A stretch of DNA of 64,000 nucleotides from Vibrio cortegadensis (GCF_024347395.1 NZ_AP025473.1:372001-436000), one strand, 5' to 3'; numbered from the stretch's first letter, positions 9,519-19,232 are shown. The notes: generated by a model not told the origin, from the letters alone. Numbers and translations: made by a program.

Positions 9519-10754
9519 TTATGCTTGTGGAGGCGTACCTTCACAGTTAGAAACAACAGCATCAATTTGTACTAGAGCATTCATTGGAATCGCTGAAACA
9601 CCAACAACTGTTCTTGCAGGAAGGTCGCCTTTGAAGAACGTTGTGTAAACTTCATTTACAGCGTCGATATCTTCGATGTTTTGAAGTTGGATGTTAATTT
9701 TCACAGTGTCGTCCATTACATGGTCAACACTTTCAATGATTGCTTGAATGTTTTTCAGGCACTGTTCAGCTTGAGCTTTTACATCACCAGCAACGATTTC
9801 ATTTGTTTTAGCGTCAACAGGTAATTGACCAGCAATATGATTGTAGTGAGAGAATGCAACAGTGTGCGAGTATGGTGCTGCTGGAGCATTGTCTGTATTG
9901 TTCGCTTCGATAACAAGAAGGCTTGTATCTTCAGGAAGTTGTGGTGGAGTTCCGTCGCCATGTGACACAGAAGTATCGATTTGAACCAATGCGCCCATAG
10001 GTAAAGCTGATGCATTAACAACAGTGCGTGCTGGAACGTAGCCTGGGAAGAATTTAGCACAAACTTCATTCACGATAGCAGCATCTTCGATATCTTTAAG
10101 GAAGATTGTTGTTTTAACGATATCACCCATCACGTGACCAATGCTTTCTAGGATTGCATTGATATTGTTCAAACACTGCTCTGTTTGCTCTTTAACGCCA
10201 CCAGCAACCAATGCGCCTGTTTTTGGATCAACAGGTAATTGTGCTGCTAGGTTGTTGTAGTGAGAGAATGCAGCCGTTTGAGAGTATAAACCCTTAGGTG
10301 CATTTTCAGTATTTCTTGATACTTTAATTAGCGCGCAAGGTGCTTGAGGCGTTGTGCCTTCACCGTTTGAGATAAGAGCATCAATCTGTACCAAAGCATC
10401 GCTCAGAGGTAATGCAGCGACTTCAACTGTTACACGAGTTGGAAGATCGCTTTGGAAGTAAGATGTGTAGATTTCATCGATAGCTTCAATATCTGCGATA
10501 TTCTTAACGAAGATATTCAATTTTACTACGTCGTCCATTACGTGGTCGATACTTTCTACAATCGCTTTAATATTGTCTAAACACTGTTTTGCTTGATCTT
10601 TTACAGTGCCAACTACAATGTTACCTGTTTTTGGGTCTACAGGTAATTGAGCTGAAATATTATTATAATGAGAAAAAGCTACTGTTTGAGTAGATACAGA
10701 ACTTTGTGGTGCATTTTCAGTGTTTCTTGAAAACTTAATGATATCGCCGCTCAT
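9519..10754 (-). CDS. Three tandem RidA/YjgF domains in one polypeptide
   Basis: A 411-residue cytoplasmic protein of three homologous domains of about 137 residues (1-137, 138-275, 276-411). Each starts with an SRNTENAP- or ANNTDNAP-like segment and contains AFSHYN..AQLPVD (AGQLPVD in the third). Canonical RidA is one domain of about 130 residues that forms a trimer and hydrolyses enamine/imine intermediates. The substrate-binding Arg is kept in all three (TRVTVE, PARTVV, PARTVV), but the residue at the place of E. coli RidA Glu120 is Gln in every domain (LVQID). Deaminase activity is therefore doubtful. One chain may fold as a pseudo-trimer. Confidence 0.88.
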   Translation of the reverse strand: MSGDIIKFSRNTENAPQSSVSTQTVAFSHYNNISAQLPVDPKTGNIVVGTVKDQAKQCLDNIKAIVESIDHVMDDVVKLNIFVKNIADIEAIDEIYTSYFQSDLPTRVTVEVAALPLSDALVQIDALISNGEGTTPQAPCALIKVSRNTENAPKGLYSQTAAFSHYNNLAAQLPVDPKTGALVAGGVKEQTEQCLNNINAILESIGHVMGDIVKTTIFLKDIEDAAIVNEVCAKFFPGYVPARTVVNASALPMGALVQIDTSVSHGDGTPPQLPEDTSLLVIEANNTDNAPAAPYSHTVAFSHYNHIAGQLPVDAKTNEIVAGDVKAQAEQCLKNIQAIIESVDHVMDDTVKINIQLQNIEDIDAVNEVYTTFFKGDLPARTVVGVSAIPMNALVQIDAVVSNCEGTPPQA

Positions 10755-11444
10755 TAGACATTTATCCTTTTTATAGAGTACAGAAATACGTCTTTATTTT
10801 TAATAGATCGTATTGGAATGAATGATTAAAGTGGCGCTATGTTAAGTAAAATTATCTAGGGGAAATGTGATAAATGTCCGAATATCATTTCACTAGAATG
10901 CCTAGAAATATGGCATAAATAGTCATTATTCGATTAATTATCCGTAGTTTCACTCATATTCGAGCTTTAATGTCAGTTTTCACTGTGAACGATTCGCTTA
11001 TTGTGAATATAATCTCAGAGAGATAATGGCTTCTTCTTATGGTTTTTGTTCATTTTTGATAATTCGATCACGATAAATTCCATTTAATCCAAAATAACAC
11101 TCAATTAATGCGTAGTTTATGTCGTTTTAAGTGAATAAATTCCCCAACGCGTCTAAAAATTATATTTATGTTAATAGAATTCATTCGTTAATTAAGTAGT
11201 TATTCATGCACATTATTATCAAAGTGTTGATTAATATTTATTAACTGGCTATTTAAGCGACATCGCTATTTATTATTAAATGTGGAAGGAGATAATAGAA
11301 GAGTATAACTGTGTAAATATAACAATATATAAACATCAAACTATAAATAAGCCGAACATTTAACACATAGCGCTGAATCTCAGCACCTAATGAAACACGT
11401 TAATCAGGGCAAGGTTATCGCTCACCCCGATTCCACTTTTTCAT
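10755..11444. other. 690-bp AT-rich spacer without genes
   Basis: No ORF with a ribosome site or family resemblance on either strand. It contains several A/T-rich runs and a small palindrome, TTCACTGTGAA, near 10979. The leftward triple-RidA gene must take its promoter from here. No RNA element recognised. Confidence 0.5.
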
Positions 11445-11891
11445 TCACCCACCTGTTAAGTTTGCTAACAGTTGTTCACAGTCCTTCTTCAGCTTAAGAA
11501 GATCATCAATATTCATTTTGGACATGCACAACATTTCGCTAGGAACACTTTTAGCCTGCTCACGTAACTCCGCCCCCAAATCGGTCACAGATATCACACG
11601 AACTCGCTCATCTTCCAAACTACGGGTTCGACTGACATACCCTTTCACTTCTAAACGTTTTAGCAGTGGCGTTAGCGTTCCTGAATCTAAGTGTGTTTTA
11701 TGGCCAAGCGCTTTAACATTCATCACTTGCTCTTCCCACAGCACCATCATCACTATGTATTGCAAGTATGTGAGATCTAACGCTTTTAGAAGGGGTTGGT
11801 AAGCTCGCCCCATCGCATTAGAAGCACTATATAAAGCGAAACAGACCTGATTATCCAAACTTAGGTACTCATCTTTTCCTTGCTCACTCAT
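11445..11891 (-). CDS. ohrR: OhrR, MarR-family organic-peroxide sensor repressor
   Basis: A 148-residue MarR-type winged-helix protein from the ATG at 11891 (GGTG upstream). An in-frame TTG at 11912 is less likely. The N-terminal LDNQVCFALYSASNA contains the redox-sensing cysteine of OhrR proteins, and the HTH/wing segment HLDSGTLTPLLKRLEVKGYV is typical of the family. Organic hydroperoxides oxidise this cysteine and release DNA. It is divergent from ohr with shared operators between them, which supports autoregulation and control of ohr. Confidence 0.9.
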   Translation of the reverse strand: MSEQGKDEYLSLDNQVCFALYSASNAMGRAYQPLLKALDLTYLQYIVMMVLWEEQVMNVKALGHKTHLDSGTLTPLLKRLEVKGYVSRTRSLEDERVRVISVTDLGAELREQAKSVPSEMLCMSKMNIDDLLKLKKDCEQLLANLTGG

Positions 11892-11915
11892 GTAATCACC
11901 AATAAAAACCAATTA

Positions 11916-12000
11916 ATTGCGCACAATATACTTGCGCACTTAAATTCTTTCAATTAGTATTAATAAAAATCAAGTTGCGCGCAACCTAATTGCGAGCAAC
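11916..12000. promoter_or_regulatory. Putative OhrR operators between ohrR and ohr
   Basis: Four related sites: ATTGCGCACAAT (11916-11927), ACTTGCGCACTT (11930-11941), the perfect palindrome GTTGCGCGCAAC (11974-11985) and ATTGCGAGCAAC (11989-12000). Within each pair the starts are 14-15 bases apart. Assignment to OhrR is inferred from the divergent ohrR/ohr arrangement. Confidence 0.65.
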
Positions 12001-12031
12001 CAAAATAATTCTCTATTACAGGATTCAAAAC

Positions 12032-12454
12032 ATGACAGCACTATACACAACTTCAGCAACAGCAATGGCAGGTCGCAGTGGTCAAGTAAGCACAGATGAC
12101 AACATGCTTTCTCTAGCTCTTAGCTACCCAAAAGAGATGGGCGGATCTGGCGACGCGACGAATCCAGAGCAACTATTTGCAGCGGGCTACTCGGCATGTT
12201 TCTCAAATGCAATTTTACACGTAGCCCGTGAAACAAAAGTGGCGATCAAATCAGCACCAACAACGGCTACAGTAGGTATTGGTCCTAATGAAAACGGTGG
12301 CTTTGCGCTAACGATTAGCTTATCTGTTGAGCTTGATCTTGACCAAGAGCAAGCAACCGCTTTAGTTCAAACCGCTCATCAAGTATGCCCTTACTCAAAT
12401 GCAGTGCGTGGCAACATTGATGTTCAACTGACGGTTAACGGTTTCGCGATTTAG
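12032..12454 (+). CDS. ohr: Organic hydroperoxide resistance protein Ohr
   Basis: A 140-residue OsmC/Ohr-family thiol peroxidase starting MTALYTTSATAMAG at 12032 (AGGATT upstream). Both catalytic cysteines are visible: the peroxidatic Cys in GYSACFSNAI and the resolving Cys in VCPYSNAVRGN. It reduces fatty-acid and other organic hydroperoxides using lipoylated proteins. The in-frame extension to 11990 has no ribosome site and would run into the operators, so I rejected it. Confidence 0.95.
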   Translation: MTALYTTSATAMAGRSGQVSTDDNMLSLALSYPKEMGGSGDATNPEQLFAAGYSACFSNAILHVARETKVAIKSAPTTATVGIGPNENGGFALTISLSVELDLDQEQATALVQTAHQVCPYSNAVRGNIDVQLTVNGFAI

Positions 12455-12548
12455 TCGACATTACCACAGTAAAAATTTAGATACGGGTATTTTTCTTTGC
12501 ATACCGCCCGTATCGTAGACTCACGAAAAATGTTAAAGGGAATAACCT

Positions 12549-13478
12549 ATGCGCGCTGTCCGAATTCACCAATATGGTGGCACTGAAACACTAAAGCTAG
12601 AGAACATTACTAAACCAAAAATCAATGATGATGACGTTCTGATTGCCGTAAGATCAGCCGCCATTAACCCGGTGGATTGGAAAATCCGCGAGGGCTACTT
12701 GCAAGCATTCATTCCATATGAATTACCTGTAACGCTAGGTTGGGATGTCGCGGGTATTGTGGTGGAAGTCGGCTCGAAGGTCAGTGAATTTAATGTTGGT
12801 GATGAAGTATTCAGCCGCCCAAACATTGCTCGTGATGGTAGTTATGCTGACTATATTGCAGTAAAAGCAGACGAAGCGGTTTTAAAATCCCCTAAACTGA
12901 GTTTCTCAGAAGCCGCCGCTTTACCGTTAGCAGGGATCACGGCTTGGCAATGTCTTGTAGATGTTGCCAATGTGCAACCGGGTCAACGAGTTCTCATCCA
13001 TGCTGGCGCTGGTGGTGTAGGTCACTTAGCCATTCAAATCGCAAAAGCAAAAGGCGCGACGGTGATTGCTACGGCTTCTGCTGCGAATCAAGATCTGCTA
13101 ATCAACCTCGGAGCTGATCAAGCGGTTGATTACGCAAAATCATCGCTGAAAGAGCAAATTGAGCCCGTAGATATTGTTGTTGATACCATGGGTGGCGATG
13201 TTCAAAAGCACTCGTGGGAATTACTGAAAGAAAATGGCATTCTTGTTTCTGTGGTTGATCAACCTGATGAAGAGTTGGCACAGGCACATAATGCTCGCGC
13301 TGCCTTTGTATTTATTGAACCAAGCAGCCGTATATTAAAAGAGCTAAATAGCCTAGTCGAAGCCGATCTTCTCAAGCCTCTGATCGAGCATCACTTTACT
13401 CTTGAGACTATTGTTGATGCGCACTTGCAGAGCCAATCAGGCCGAACTCGCGGTAAGATAGTCATCGATATTAATTAG
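12549..13478 (+). CDS. NAD(P)-dependent quinone oxidoreductase-like MDR enzyme
   Basis: A 309-residue medium-chain dehydrogenase/reductase without zinc-ligand residues. The N-terminal GroES-like domain (AAINPVDWKIREGYL, LGWDVAGIVVEVG) is followed by a Rossmann domain with the nucleotide loop HAGAGGVGHLAIQIAKAKGA near residue 155. The family reduces quinones or activated alkenes with NADPH. AAAGGG lies upstream of the ATG. Following ohr, it may join an oxidative or electrophile stress response, but a hairpin-like segment at about 12480-12516 separates the two genes. Confidence 0.85.
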   Translation: MRAVRIHQYGGTETLKLENITKPKINDDDVLIAVRSAAINPVDWKIREGYLQAFIPYELPVTLGWDVAGIVVEVGSKVSEFNVGDEVFSRPNIARDGSYADYIAVKADEAVLKSPKLSFSEAAALPLAGITAWQCLVDVANVQPGQRVLIHAGAGGVGHLAIQIAKAKGATVIATASAANQDLLINLGADQAVDYAKSSLKEQIEPVDIVVDTMGGDVQKHSWELLKENGILVSVVDQPDEELAQAHNARAAFVFIEPSSRILKELNSLVEADLLKPLIEHHFTLETIVDAHLQSQSGRTRGKIVIDIN

Positions 13479-13523
13479 AGTCACACCTCTGCTTTTTAAT
13501 TGATTCAGATAAGAATTTGATGA

Positions 13524-13565
13524 CCACTCCATCTCCCTATGCAGTATGCAATGGAGGATGGAGTG
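13524..13565. repeat. Long inverted repeat downstream of the MDR gene
   Basis: CACTCCATCTCC pairs with GGAGGATGGAGTG around a short loop, with one bulge. There is no clear T run, so termination by it is uncertain. Confidence 0.4.
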
Positions 13566-13721
13566 ACGACCTTCCTTCATTTTTCCTTCTCTTCTCTCTC
13601 CTCAAAACCCTAAATTCCTTCGATACTAAATTAAGAAATGTGAACTGCCACTCTCTTAATAGAAGAAAACCCTCCACTGACGCGATACATTAAGCACTCT
13701 TTACATTACCTGAGATATTTC

Positions 13722-14387
13722 ATGATTCTAATTACTGGAGCAAGTAGTGGGTTAGGCGCGGCACTGGCTAGTTTATATAGCGATGATAATGAGAAATTAA
13801 TTCTAACAGGACGCAATCAACAACGATTAGAGCAGATAAGTACACCACTAAACCCTCAGGTAACCACTCATGCGAGTGACTTATGTGATCCTCAAAGCGT
13901 TGCCGAGCTATTCGATACGATAGAAGAGGCTCCTGATACCGTGATCCATTGTGCTGGTAGTGGGTACTTTGGAAAGATTGAAGATCAAGATCCAGCAGCA
14001 ATCAAACAGCTCCTTGATAACAATGTCACTTCGACCATTCTTTTTTTGCGAGAGCTAATTCAACGCTATCGCGATCATAAGGTTAATGTTGTCGTCGTGA
14101 TGTCCACCGCCGCCCAAGCAGGAAAAGCGGGAGAGTCGACATATTGCGCGGCGAAGTGGGCTGTCCGTGGGTTGATCGAATCGCTAAGGCTTGAGCTTAA
14201 AGGTTGCCCAATGAAGATTATTGCCGTGTATCCAGGAGGTATGGCGACAAGCTTCTGGGAAACCAGTGGTAAAGATCTCAACACCTCAAGCTTCATGACC
14301 GCAACAGAAGCCGCATCCATGCTAAAACAAGCTTTAGTCGGTACTGAGCATGGTTACATCTCGGACATAACGATAAACCGAGGCTAG
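13722..14387 (+). CDS. Short-chain dehydrogenase/reductase
   Basis: A 221-residue SDR protein: N-terminal ILITGASSGLGAALA (TGxxxGxG cofactor loop), DLCDPQ acidic turn, HCAGSG (NNAG equivalent), and the catalytic Ser plus YCAAK (YxxxK) in STAAQAGKAGESTYCAAK. Substrate cannot be told. Its last four bases overlap the end of the convergent gene at 14384. Confidence 0.88.
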   Translation: MILITGASSGLGAALASLYSDDNEKLILTGRNQQRLEQISTPLNPQVTTHASDLCDPQSVAELFDTIEEAPDTVIHCAGSGYFGKIEDQDPAAIKQLLDNNVTSTILFLRELIQRYRDHKVNVVVVMSTAAQAGKAGESTYCAAKWAVRGLIESLRLELKGCPMKIIAVYPGGMATSFWETSGKDLNTSSFMTATEAASMLKQALVGTEHGYISDITINRG

Positions 14388-14746
14388 TCCAAATCTAAGC
14401 TTTCAAAAGCATCAATGGCTAAGCGAGCTTCAGAAATGGTACAGCCAGACACTGTTATTAACTGATTAAGCGTGATATTTGGGTTGCACTCTATTAACTC
14501 GGCAAGACAAATATCCCGTTTTGGCAGTGCCTTATCGATTGCTTGCTTCACCCATAGATAGTGATCATCTGATAACTCATTTCGAAGCTGGGTGAGCCGA
14601 TGTTCTTTACCTAAAAGAGTCCAGTGGCGAGAGCGTCTGATCCGTTTTAAGCTACAGTCTAAATTTGATACGAGATCAGAAAACCATAATTTATCATGGA
14701 CTCGATGCACGAAACTGTTCAGCGGGACGATAATTTCGCTCTCCAA
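14384..14746 (-). CDS. Small ribosome-recycling-factor-like family protein (PF12614 type)
   Basis: A 120-residue protein resembling the short gammaproteobacterial 'ribosome recycling factor' family: SFVHRVHDK near the N-terminus, then CSLKRIRRSRHWTLLG and a C-terminal NPNITLNQLITVSGCTISEARLA. The start is probably the TTG at 14746, because a GAGAGG ribosome site lies seven bases upstream and no ATG is in frame. It is not the true Frr. Function unknown. Confidence 0.6.
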   Translation of the reverse strand: MESEIIVPLNSFVHRVHDKLWFSDLVSNLDCSLKRIRRSRHWTLLGKEHRLTQLRNELSDDHYLWVKQAIDKALPKRDICLAELIECNPNITLNQLITVSGCTISEARLAIDAFESLDLD

Positions 14747-14886
14747 AACGGACCTCTCATATTCGTAATCGTATCTATTTGCAACGCTTATTCATTACCG
14801 CTCTGGTTTACACCTGAGCAATCACTAACTCGTCCAGGAAATACACACTATGTTCTTTCCTTTACACCAATAGTGATTATTTAATG

Positions 14887-15240
14887 TTAAGGTTTCGCTG
14901 CTAGCATTTCATTGAGTCCACCACCATTATGCAAATTGGTAAAGCCAGCAGCTTGTAAGTGTGCTTCTGCTTGCCCTGAACGATTACCGCTACGACAGTA
15001 AAGCACGATTAATTGATCTTTATCGATGTGGGCAAAAGATGAATTAATGGTATTTAGTGGGTAATTCACCGCAGCATCAAGATGACGAACATTAAACTCT
15101 TGAGGTGTTCGAACATCTACCAACAAGGCTCCATCGCCAATTAATGCCCATGCAGAATCTGCACGCTCAGATGCAATACTGGCGCTTGTGGTAAACAAAA
15201 TCGCACACAATGTCATTAAGCTACCTAAAAGTCTCTTCAT
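14887..15240 (-). CDS. Exported single-domain rhodanese (PspE-like)
   Basis: A 117-residue protein with a signal peptide (residues about 1-23, ending ASIAS) and one rhodanese domain. The active-site loop is CRSGNRSG near residue 82 (LIVLYCRSGNRSG), with the family segment LVDVRTPQEFNVRHLDAAVNYPL before it. It is a periplasmic sulfurtransferase of the PspE/GlpE type. Physiological sulfur acceptor unknown. Confidence 0.85.
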   Translation of the reverse strand: MKRLLGSLMTLCAILFTTSASIASERADSAWALIGDGALLVDVRTPQEFNVRHLDAAVNYPLNTINSSFAHIDKDQLIVLYCRSGNRSGQAEAHLQAAGFTNLHNGGGLNEMLAAKP

Positions 15241-15498
15241 AAGCCTCGACGCTCCTTCAGCAAGTACAGGTAATTATTGGTGTTGTTTCTCTAACACCAA
15301 CTATAACGTTAACCATGATTGAAATATATCAAGCAGATTAAATACTGTTGCAATAGAAAGTGATAACGGCTGAAATTCGGAAGGTGAGGATGGGAAGTGA
15401 TCATCAAGGTTTATCGCTTATAGGCGCTATATATCACGAAAAGGATCACCGAGAAGTATCCGCTAAGGCTCTCTATATTGTTGAGCGTGCCGATAATA
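15241..15498. other. Spacer between rhodanese and the proV terminator
   Basis: No supported gene. A 60-codon frame at 15360-15542 runs into the proXWV terminator hairpin and has no ribosome site. Confidence 0.5.
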
Positions 15499-15558
15499 TA
15501 AAAATAGGGCGAGTTGTACTTTCATACTCGCTATCGCAGTAAAAGTTCAACACGCCCT
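15499..15558 (-). terminator. Terminator of proXWV
   Basis: On the minus strand AGGGCGTGTTG ... CAACTCGCCCT (one mismatch, with an inner ACTTT/AAAGT pairing) is followed by ATTTTTAT, about 55 bases past the proV stop. Confidence 0.7.
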
Positions 15559-15612
15559 AGTGGCCAAGTGAATTAAAGTTAATGCCTACATTCAGTAATC
15601 AGTTTATCAATG

Positions 15613-16827
15613 CTATGACGCTTTCTCGACATCAGGTACAGGTTCACTCGTTTCAGAAAAGATATCGGCAACGGCACTGCGCTCCAACTCACCTTTTAAA
15701 TTACCCTCTTCATCAACCACTGGTAACGAGTAGTCGCATGACATCGTATCTGGCAAGATCTCTTCAATAACGGCATCAGGTAATACAGCCGGAACTTCTT
15801 CATACATCTCATCGCTAAAATCATGTACTGTCACATCTTCAACAGCATCTTGTAAGCTCTCTTGAGTGACCAAGCCTTGATAGCCTTCATCGGTAACATG
15901 ATAGCCATAATCATGCTTCGATTTTTTCATTTCACTTAACGCACCTTCAATGGTTTCAGCAGTAATACGCAACGCAGGTGGCTGCATCACCGTTTCAACC
16001 GTCAACGCTCGCGCTCGGTTGACATCTTTTACAAACGCCTCAACGTAATCATCAGCTGGATTAAGAAGAATTTCATGTGGAGTACCTTGTTGTACCAATA
16101 CGCCATCTTTCAAAATTGCAATGCGATCACCAAGTCGCAAGGCTTCATCTAAATCATGGGTAATGAAAACAATAGTTTTATGCAGCTTCTCTTGTAGTTC
16201 AATCAATTGATCTTGCATTTCACTACGGATCAAAGGGTCGAGAGCCGAGAAAGCTTCATCCATCAATAAGATTTCAGCATCAGTACAAAGTGCACGAGAT
16301 AGACCAACACGTTGCTGTTGCCCACCAGAAAGCTGCGATGGATATTGTTGTTCATACCCTTTCAAGCCTGTTGTTTCTAGCCACTCTTCTGCTTTTGCTA
16401 AACGTTCACTTTTATTAATGCCTTGAATCTCTAAACCATAGGCAACATTTTCGATCACCGTACGATGTGGCATCAACCCAAATCGTTGAAACACCATCGA
16501 CATTTTATGGCGTCGAAACTCTTCAAGCTCTTTCGTATTCAGGCTCATGACATCAATGCCTTCAACGATAATTTTCCCTTCAGTGGGATCAATCAATCGG
16601 TTGAAATGGCGAATCAAGGTTGATTTACCCGAACCCGATAACCCCATGATAACGAAGATCTCACCTTTTTCGATTTCAAGATTAATATCTTTCAGACCAA
16701 CGGTATGACCCGTATCGGCAAGGATTGTATCTTTGCTTTCCCCATGTTTAATACGGTTCATGACAGATAAAGGTTTCGGCCCAAAAACTTTAGATAAGCC
16801 ACTGATTTCAATTAAAGGTTTAGTCAT
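15613..16827 (-). CDS. proV: Glycine betaine/proline ABC transporter ATP-binding protein ProV
   Basis: A 404-residue ATPase from ATG 16827 (GGAGAT upstream), overlapping the proW stop by eight bases. The in-frame extension to 16887 lies inside proW and was rejected. Walker A GLSGSGKSTLIRHFN, signature LSGGQQQRVGLSRAL and Walker B ILLMDEAFSALDP are present. The C-terminal 120 residues form the paired CBS region that senses ionic strength in this family. It powers uptake of osmoprotectants. An acidic tail follows. Confidence 0.94.
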   Translation of the reverse strand: MTKPLIEISGLSKVFGPKPLSVMNRIKHGESKDTILADTGHTVGLKDINLEIEKGEIFVIMGLSGSGKSTLIRHFNRLIDPTEGKIIVEGIDVMSLNTKELEEFRRHKMSMVFQRFGLMPHRTVIENVAYGLEIQGINKSERLAKAEEWLETTGLKGYEQQYPSQLSGGQQQRVGLSRALCTDAEILLMDEAFSALDPLIRSEMQDQLIELQEKLHKTIVFITHDLDEALRLGDRIAILKDGVLVQQGTPHEILLNPADDYVEAFVKDVNRARALTVETVMQPPALRITAETIEGALSEMKKSKHDYGYHVTDEGYQGLVTQESLQDAVEDVTVHDFSDEMYEEVPAVLPDAVIEEILPDTMSCDYSLPVVDEEGNLKGELERSAVADIFSETSEPVPDVEKAS

Positions 16828-17719
16828 GTTTAAGATCTCCCAAATGGGCATTGGTACGTTTTGCGTATGCTTGCGATGCTCGATCAAACAAGATGGCCAG
16901 TGCCACTATCGCGAAACCATTGAGTAATCCCAAAGTAAAATACTGGTTGGTAATTGATTTTAGTACTGGTTGACCCAAGCCTTTAACACCAATCATTGAA
17001 GCGATAACGACCATAGAGAGCGCCATCATAATGGTTTGGTTAATACCAGCCATAATGGTTGGCATTGCAAGTGGCAACTGAACGCCCCACAAGCGCTGTT
17101 TCTGACTAGCCCCAAATGCAGTAGCCGCTTCTAACACTTCTTTATCAACCAAGCGAATACCAAGGTTGGTCAAACGAATAACTGGAGGAATCGCGTAAAT
17201 AACCACAGCGATCAAACCCGGAATTTTACCGATACCTAACAGCATCACCACTGGGATCAAGTATACGAAGGCGGGCATGGTCTGCATCACATCAAGCATC
17301 GGAGTAACGATTGATTGAGCGCGGTTAGAACGAGCCATCGCAATTCCAATAGGAATACCGAGCAAAATTGAGACCAGTGTACATACGGTGATAATGCTCA
17401 AGGTTCTCATCGTATCTTCCCACATGCCAAAATATCCAATCAGCAGTAGAGAACCAATACAACCAAGGGCAAGTTTCCATGAACGACTTGCCGCATAGAC
17501 CAACCCAGTACAAATGGCTAAAACGATAAACCAAGGTGTCGAAAGCAGGAGTTTTTCAAACCAAACAAGAAAAGTGAGGAGCGGATCGAATAGTGACTCG
17601 ATGAATTCACCGTACTCACGAGAAAATTCACGATAACCGCCATCCAGTGTTTTTTTGATTGTTCTTAGAGTAGAACGATCCATTTCTGGAAAGCTAGTGA
17701 ACCAATTATTATCAGACAT
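16820..17719 (-). CDS. proW: Glycine betaine/proline ABC transporter permease ProW
   Basis: A 299-residue inner-membrane permease with about six membrane segments and the coupling motif EAATAFGASQKQRLWGVQLP near residue 200. The N-terminal segment before TM1 is long, as in ProW. It lies between proX and proV with tight coupling to proV. It forms the channel for betaine import. Confidence 0.93.
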   Translation of the reverse strand: MSDNNWFTSFPEMDRSTLRTIKKTLDGGYREFSREYGEFIESLFDPLLTFLVWFEKLLLSTPWFIVLAICTGLVYAASRSWKLALGCIGSLLLIGYFGMWEDTMRTLSIITVCTLVSILLGIPIGIAMARSNRAQSIVTPMLDVMQTMPAFVYLIPVVMLLGIGKIPGLIAVVIYAIPPVIRLTNLGIRLVDKEVLEAATAFGASQKQRLWGVQLPLAMPTIMAGINQTIMMALSMVVIASMIGVKGLGQPVLKSITNQYFTLGLLNGFAIVALAILFDRASQAYAKRTNAHLGDLKHD

Positions 17720-17816
17720 GTTATATCCTTTTATACCGGAGCCACGATTGGCTCCGGCTTACTACTAAAACGGTACTTCCTGTAACGCTGCTAAAATGAT
17801 TCTTTAAACCGGTAAG

Positions 17817-18806
17817 CTATAACGCACTTTCAATTTTCTTCGCCACATCGGCAGGTACCCATGCATGCCAAATTTCAGGTGACTCGGTTAAAAAGTGTTG
17901 CATCGCTTCCACACCATCGGCTTGGTTGTCTTCCATCCATGCAAGAAGTTCATTCATTTTTGCATTGGTAAAGCCACGTTTAGAAAAATAGTCGTAAGCT
18001 TCTGGAGAACGTGAAGCGAATGCTTCGGTTGTAATGGTATGAACAGGAGAAGGCGGGTACATTGTGACGGTTGGTGTTTCACAGTCTTCTTTCGTCACGC
18101 AGTTAGTAAAAGCATCTACATCGACACCGCTACCAAAATCAATTTTAACCATGTCGTACTTACCTAATACCGCAGTTGGTGCCCAGTAGTAACCAAACCA
18201 CGCTTCTTCACGTCCGTACGCTTTCGCAATGGAACCAGATAAACCAGCACTAGAACCAGGGTCAACAATCGTGAAACCGGCTTTTTCTAGGTTCAGAGCT
18301 TCAAACAAGTTTCCAGAGCTAATCTGACAGTTCCAACCAGCGGGACAAGTGTAGAATGCAGAAGTATCTGGATCTTCTGGGTGCTTAAATAGTTTGGCAT
18401 GTTTACGTACCCCTTCAATGGTTGCCATTTCAGGATATTTATCTACCAAGTAAGCAGGGACCCAAAAGCCCTCTTCACCACCATCGACAAGCGCCGAACC
18501 AGCGAATCGAAGTCTCTTCTCTGCGACGCCCTTATCCAGAGCATCTTTCATTGAGTTACTCCAAAACTCAGGAGCAACATCAGGTTGACCTTTTTCGATC
18601 ATTGATGTGCCTGTTGGCATCGTATCACCAGGGATCAATTCAGCATCACACCCGTATCCGTGTTCTAAAATAAACTGGTCAACATTGGCAATTAAACTAG
18701 CAGAACTCCAGTTCATATCAGCAATCGTTACGCTTCCACATTCACTTGCTTGTGCGCCACTCGCCGCTGACATTAATAGCAACATTGCACTTAGTTTGTA
18801 TTTCAT
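17817..18806 (-). CDS. proX: Glycine betaine-binding periplasmic protein ProX
   Basis: A 329-residue solute-binding protein with signal peptide MKYKLSAMLLLMSAASGAQA. OpuAC-family features include SVTIADMNWSSASLIA-like strands (residues 24-40) and several Trp residues (GFWVPAYLVD, WFGYYWAPTA) that would form the aromatic betaine cage. First gene of the operon in the order proX-proW-proV, an order also found for a ProU system on Vibrio chromosome II. About 97 bases separate it from proW. Confidence 0.93.
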   Translation of the reverse strand: MKYKLSAMLLLMSAASGAQASECGSVTIADMNWSSASLIANVDQFILEHGYGCDAELIPGDTMPTGTSMIEKGQPDVAPEFWSNSMKDALDKGVAEKRLRFAGSALVDGGEEGFWVPAYLVDKYPEMATIEGVRKHAKLFKHPEDPDTSAFYTCPAGWNCQISSGNLFEALNLEKAGFTIVDPGSSAGLSGSIAKAYGREEAWFGYYWAPTAVLGKYDMVKIDFGSGVDVDAFTNCVTKEDCETPTVTMYPPSPVHTITTEAFASRSPEAYDYFSKRGFTNAKMNELLAWMEDNQADGVEAMQHFLTESPEIWHAWVPADVAKKIESAL

Positions 18807-19232
18807 TTTGAGGCATCCTTTCTCTTAATAACATATATAGGGTAACTGAATAAGTCATTACTACTCAAACCATTTTTTATTACTAGTGCAATTTAAGACC
18901 TGTAAAAACAGTCTAGCTCTTGACAAAAAACAAACACAAGCAACTGATTTTAAACAAGTAAAGTTAATGAGGCATATTCGCAAAAATCCATTAACAATTT
19001 CTCAAACGACAAAAAATACTTAGAGTTCGATGTAATTCTCAGGTGAATTTTATCCGCTAAATCGTAATTAGGTTAATTAATAAACGAGCATTCAATATCT
19101 GTTTTGTTTGCGATAACTCTCACAAACTTGCAATGAAATACATCTCATTGCATAAAAAAATAGACCACAGTCGACTCAATTATCTTTAATCAGAAGTATC
19201 ATTTGCCAACTCTAATTCCGATAAAATAAGCA
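18807..19232. other. Divergent regulatory spacer proX / 5'-nucleotidase
   Basis: 426 bases, AT-rich, no ORF. It carries the promoters of proX (left) and the nucleotidase (right). No operator recognised with confidence. Confidence 0.5.

Noticed and set aside
15360..15542. 60-codon plus-strand frame
   Set aside because: No ribosome site, and it runs through the proXWV terminator hairpin.
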